This document shows, piece after piece, positions 63,508-64,000 of a stretch of DNA of 64,000 nucleotides. Every line of letters begins with the position of its first letter. Position 1 is the stretch's first letter. The notes beneath the pieces are model-generated. The model worked only from the letters and a program-made list of their open reading frames with translations, ran no database searches and was not told where the DNA came from. The stretch spans positions 1-64,000 of the forward strand of contig NZ_JAQFWW010000002.1 of NCBI RefSeq assembly GCF_027706145.1. Reading direction: 5' to 3'. This stretch comes from Bacillus changyiensis (GTDB taxonomy: Bacteria > Bacillota > Bacilli > Bacillales > Bacillaceae). Position numbers and translations under genes: made by a program.

Positions 63508-64000
63508 TTAACGGACTGTTACATCCCATTTTGATATATTGATTTGTCCGGTTCCACCGAAAATTTCAGTGCCAAATTCGACACTGCTTACATACTTCGT
63601 TTTATCGATCCAGTTCTTTGAATCAGCAAGATAATTTGTGAAGTTACGAAGGTCTAAGCTTGCCTTTTGAGTATTGGACGTTCTGACGAAAGAAAAAACA
63701 TTCCAGCCTTTTCCGTTCCCTGCATCAACATAGCCTTTGTGGACATTCCAAGTGTGACCATTAATTGAGACTGTCTCGACATATGCACCTAATGGACCGG
63801 CATTTGTATTGTTAAGCCAAAGCATAATTTCATCTGTTGGTGTTGAATCCCAGCTCGCTTTATCTGTGTTATGAAGCCAAATGTCATATGCTGCATTGTA
63901 CGTTCCATTCGCACTAATCGAATAACTTACATTTGTCTTGATCGCTTTACCATCTAATAAGCGGGTCGGGAAGCCACTTCCCTCTGTATAGCCTTCAGTC
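63508..64000 (-). CDS. GH12 endoglucanase/xyloglucanase, C-terminal part
   Basis: The minus-strand frame is open from the window edge (64000) to the stop at 63508, about 163 codons; the N-terminus with its signal peptide lies outside. It carries the two catalytic glutamates of glycoside hydrolase family 12: the nucleophile in TDEIMLWLNNTNAGPLG and the acid/base in SVEFGTEIFGG. The WNVFSFVRTSNTQKASLDLR stretch is typical. The enzyme is secreted and cuts beta-1,4-glucans, in Bacillus often xyloglucan. Confidence 0.88.
   Translation of the reverse strand, partial: TEGYTEGSGFPTRLLDGKAIKTNVSYSISANGTYNAAYDIWLHNTDKASWDSTPTDEIMLWLNNTNAGPLGAYVETVSINGHTWNVHKGYVDAGNGKGWNVFSFVRTSNTQKASLDLRNFTNYLADSKNWIDKTKYVSSVEFGTEIFGGTGQINISKWDVTVR

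Overview
The window is low-GC Firmicutes DNA from a spore-forming Bacillaceae, close in gene content to Bacillus subtilis but not necessarily that species. The backbone genes thiT, ktrAB, a DinB-like gene, a MOSC gene, uppP, an AI-2E-type permease, a Gfo/Idh/MocA oxidoreductase, a chemoreceptor, the spore-coat transglutaminase tgl and a UPF0047 gene recall, from memory, the B. subtilis yua-yub-yul-yug interval beside an rRNA operon. All attributions come from reading the sequence and translations; no database search was run.

Layout. 1-361: 5' end of a minus-strand 16S rRNA gene with two tandem promoters. 362-1983: a transposase remnant and sequence without clear genes. 1984-6731: a visibly GC-richer island holding a lactococcin-972-type bacteriocin, an ABC ATPase, a small membrane-anchored protein and a bacteriocin-associated membrane protein. 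It also holds four broken fragments, which show that the locus is three decaying tandem copies of one bacteriocin cluster, with each main component surviving intact exactly once. 6850-13375: TPP-riboswitch-controlled thiT, a dead sortase, pcp, ktrAB, DinB-like and MOSC genes, and a methyltransferase behind an attenuator-like hairpin. 13824-19202: a DUF421 protein, an amidase, and a duplicated two-gene module (a tyrosine-rich small protein plus a large protein with SpoIID-like and peptidoglycan-binding regions). 19733-19805: tRNA-Ala(GGC). 19962-30669: an arabinose cluster, araB-araD-araA, araE, tal-tkt-galM, with divergent araR and clustered cre and AraR-like sites. It carries arabinose to xylulose 5-phosphate precursors and through the non-oxidative pentose phosphate steps.

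30670-46130 is a gene graveyard with live genes inside it. The remnants are a VbhA-like antitoxin, IstB, an IS3 transposase, an IS deletion derivative, a thermonuclease lipoprotein, a beta-helix protein fragment, and an orphan toxin cassette with a broken immunity gene. The live genes include a SUKH-type protein, an acyltransferase, a short type-I-toxin-like peptide inside a long inverted repeat, a small zinc-ribbon protein, an ArsR-rhodanese regulator with its MFS transporter, a TetR regulator, an ATC-hydrolase-like protein, a secreted beta-helix protein and an ADP-ribosylglycohydrolase.

46137-50242 is a minus-strand polymorphic-toxin operon of the type VII (WXG/LXG) kind: helical and WXG-like partners, a DUF5081-like protein, the toxin, a probable immunity protein and two small paralogous proteins. 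50542-55611 holds a dead secreted-protein gene, two small genes, an alkaline-phosphatase-superfamily protein and a ykoN/ykoP/ykoQ-like trio. 55752-64000 returns to backbone genes and ends inside a GH12 endoglucanase gene.
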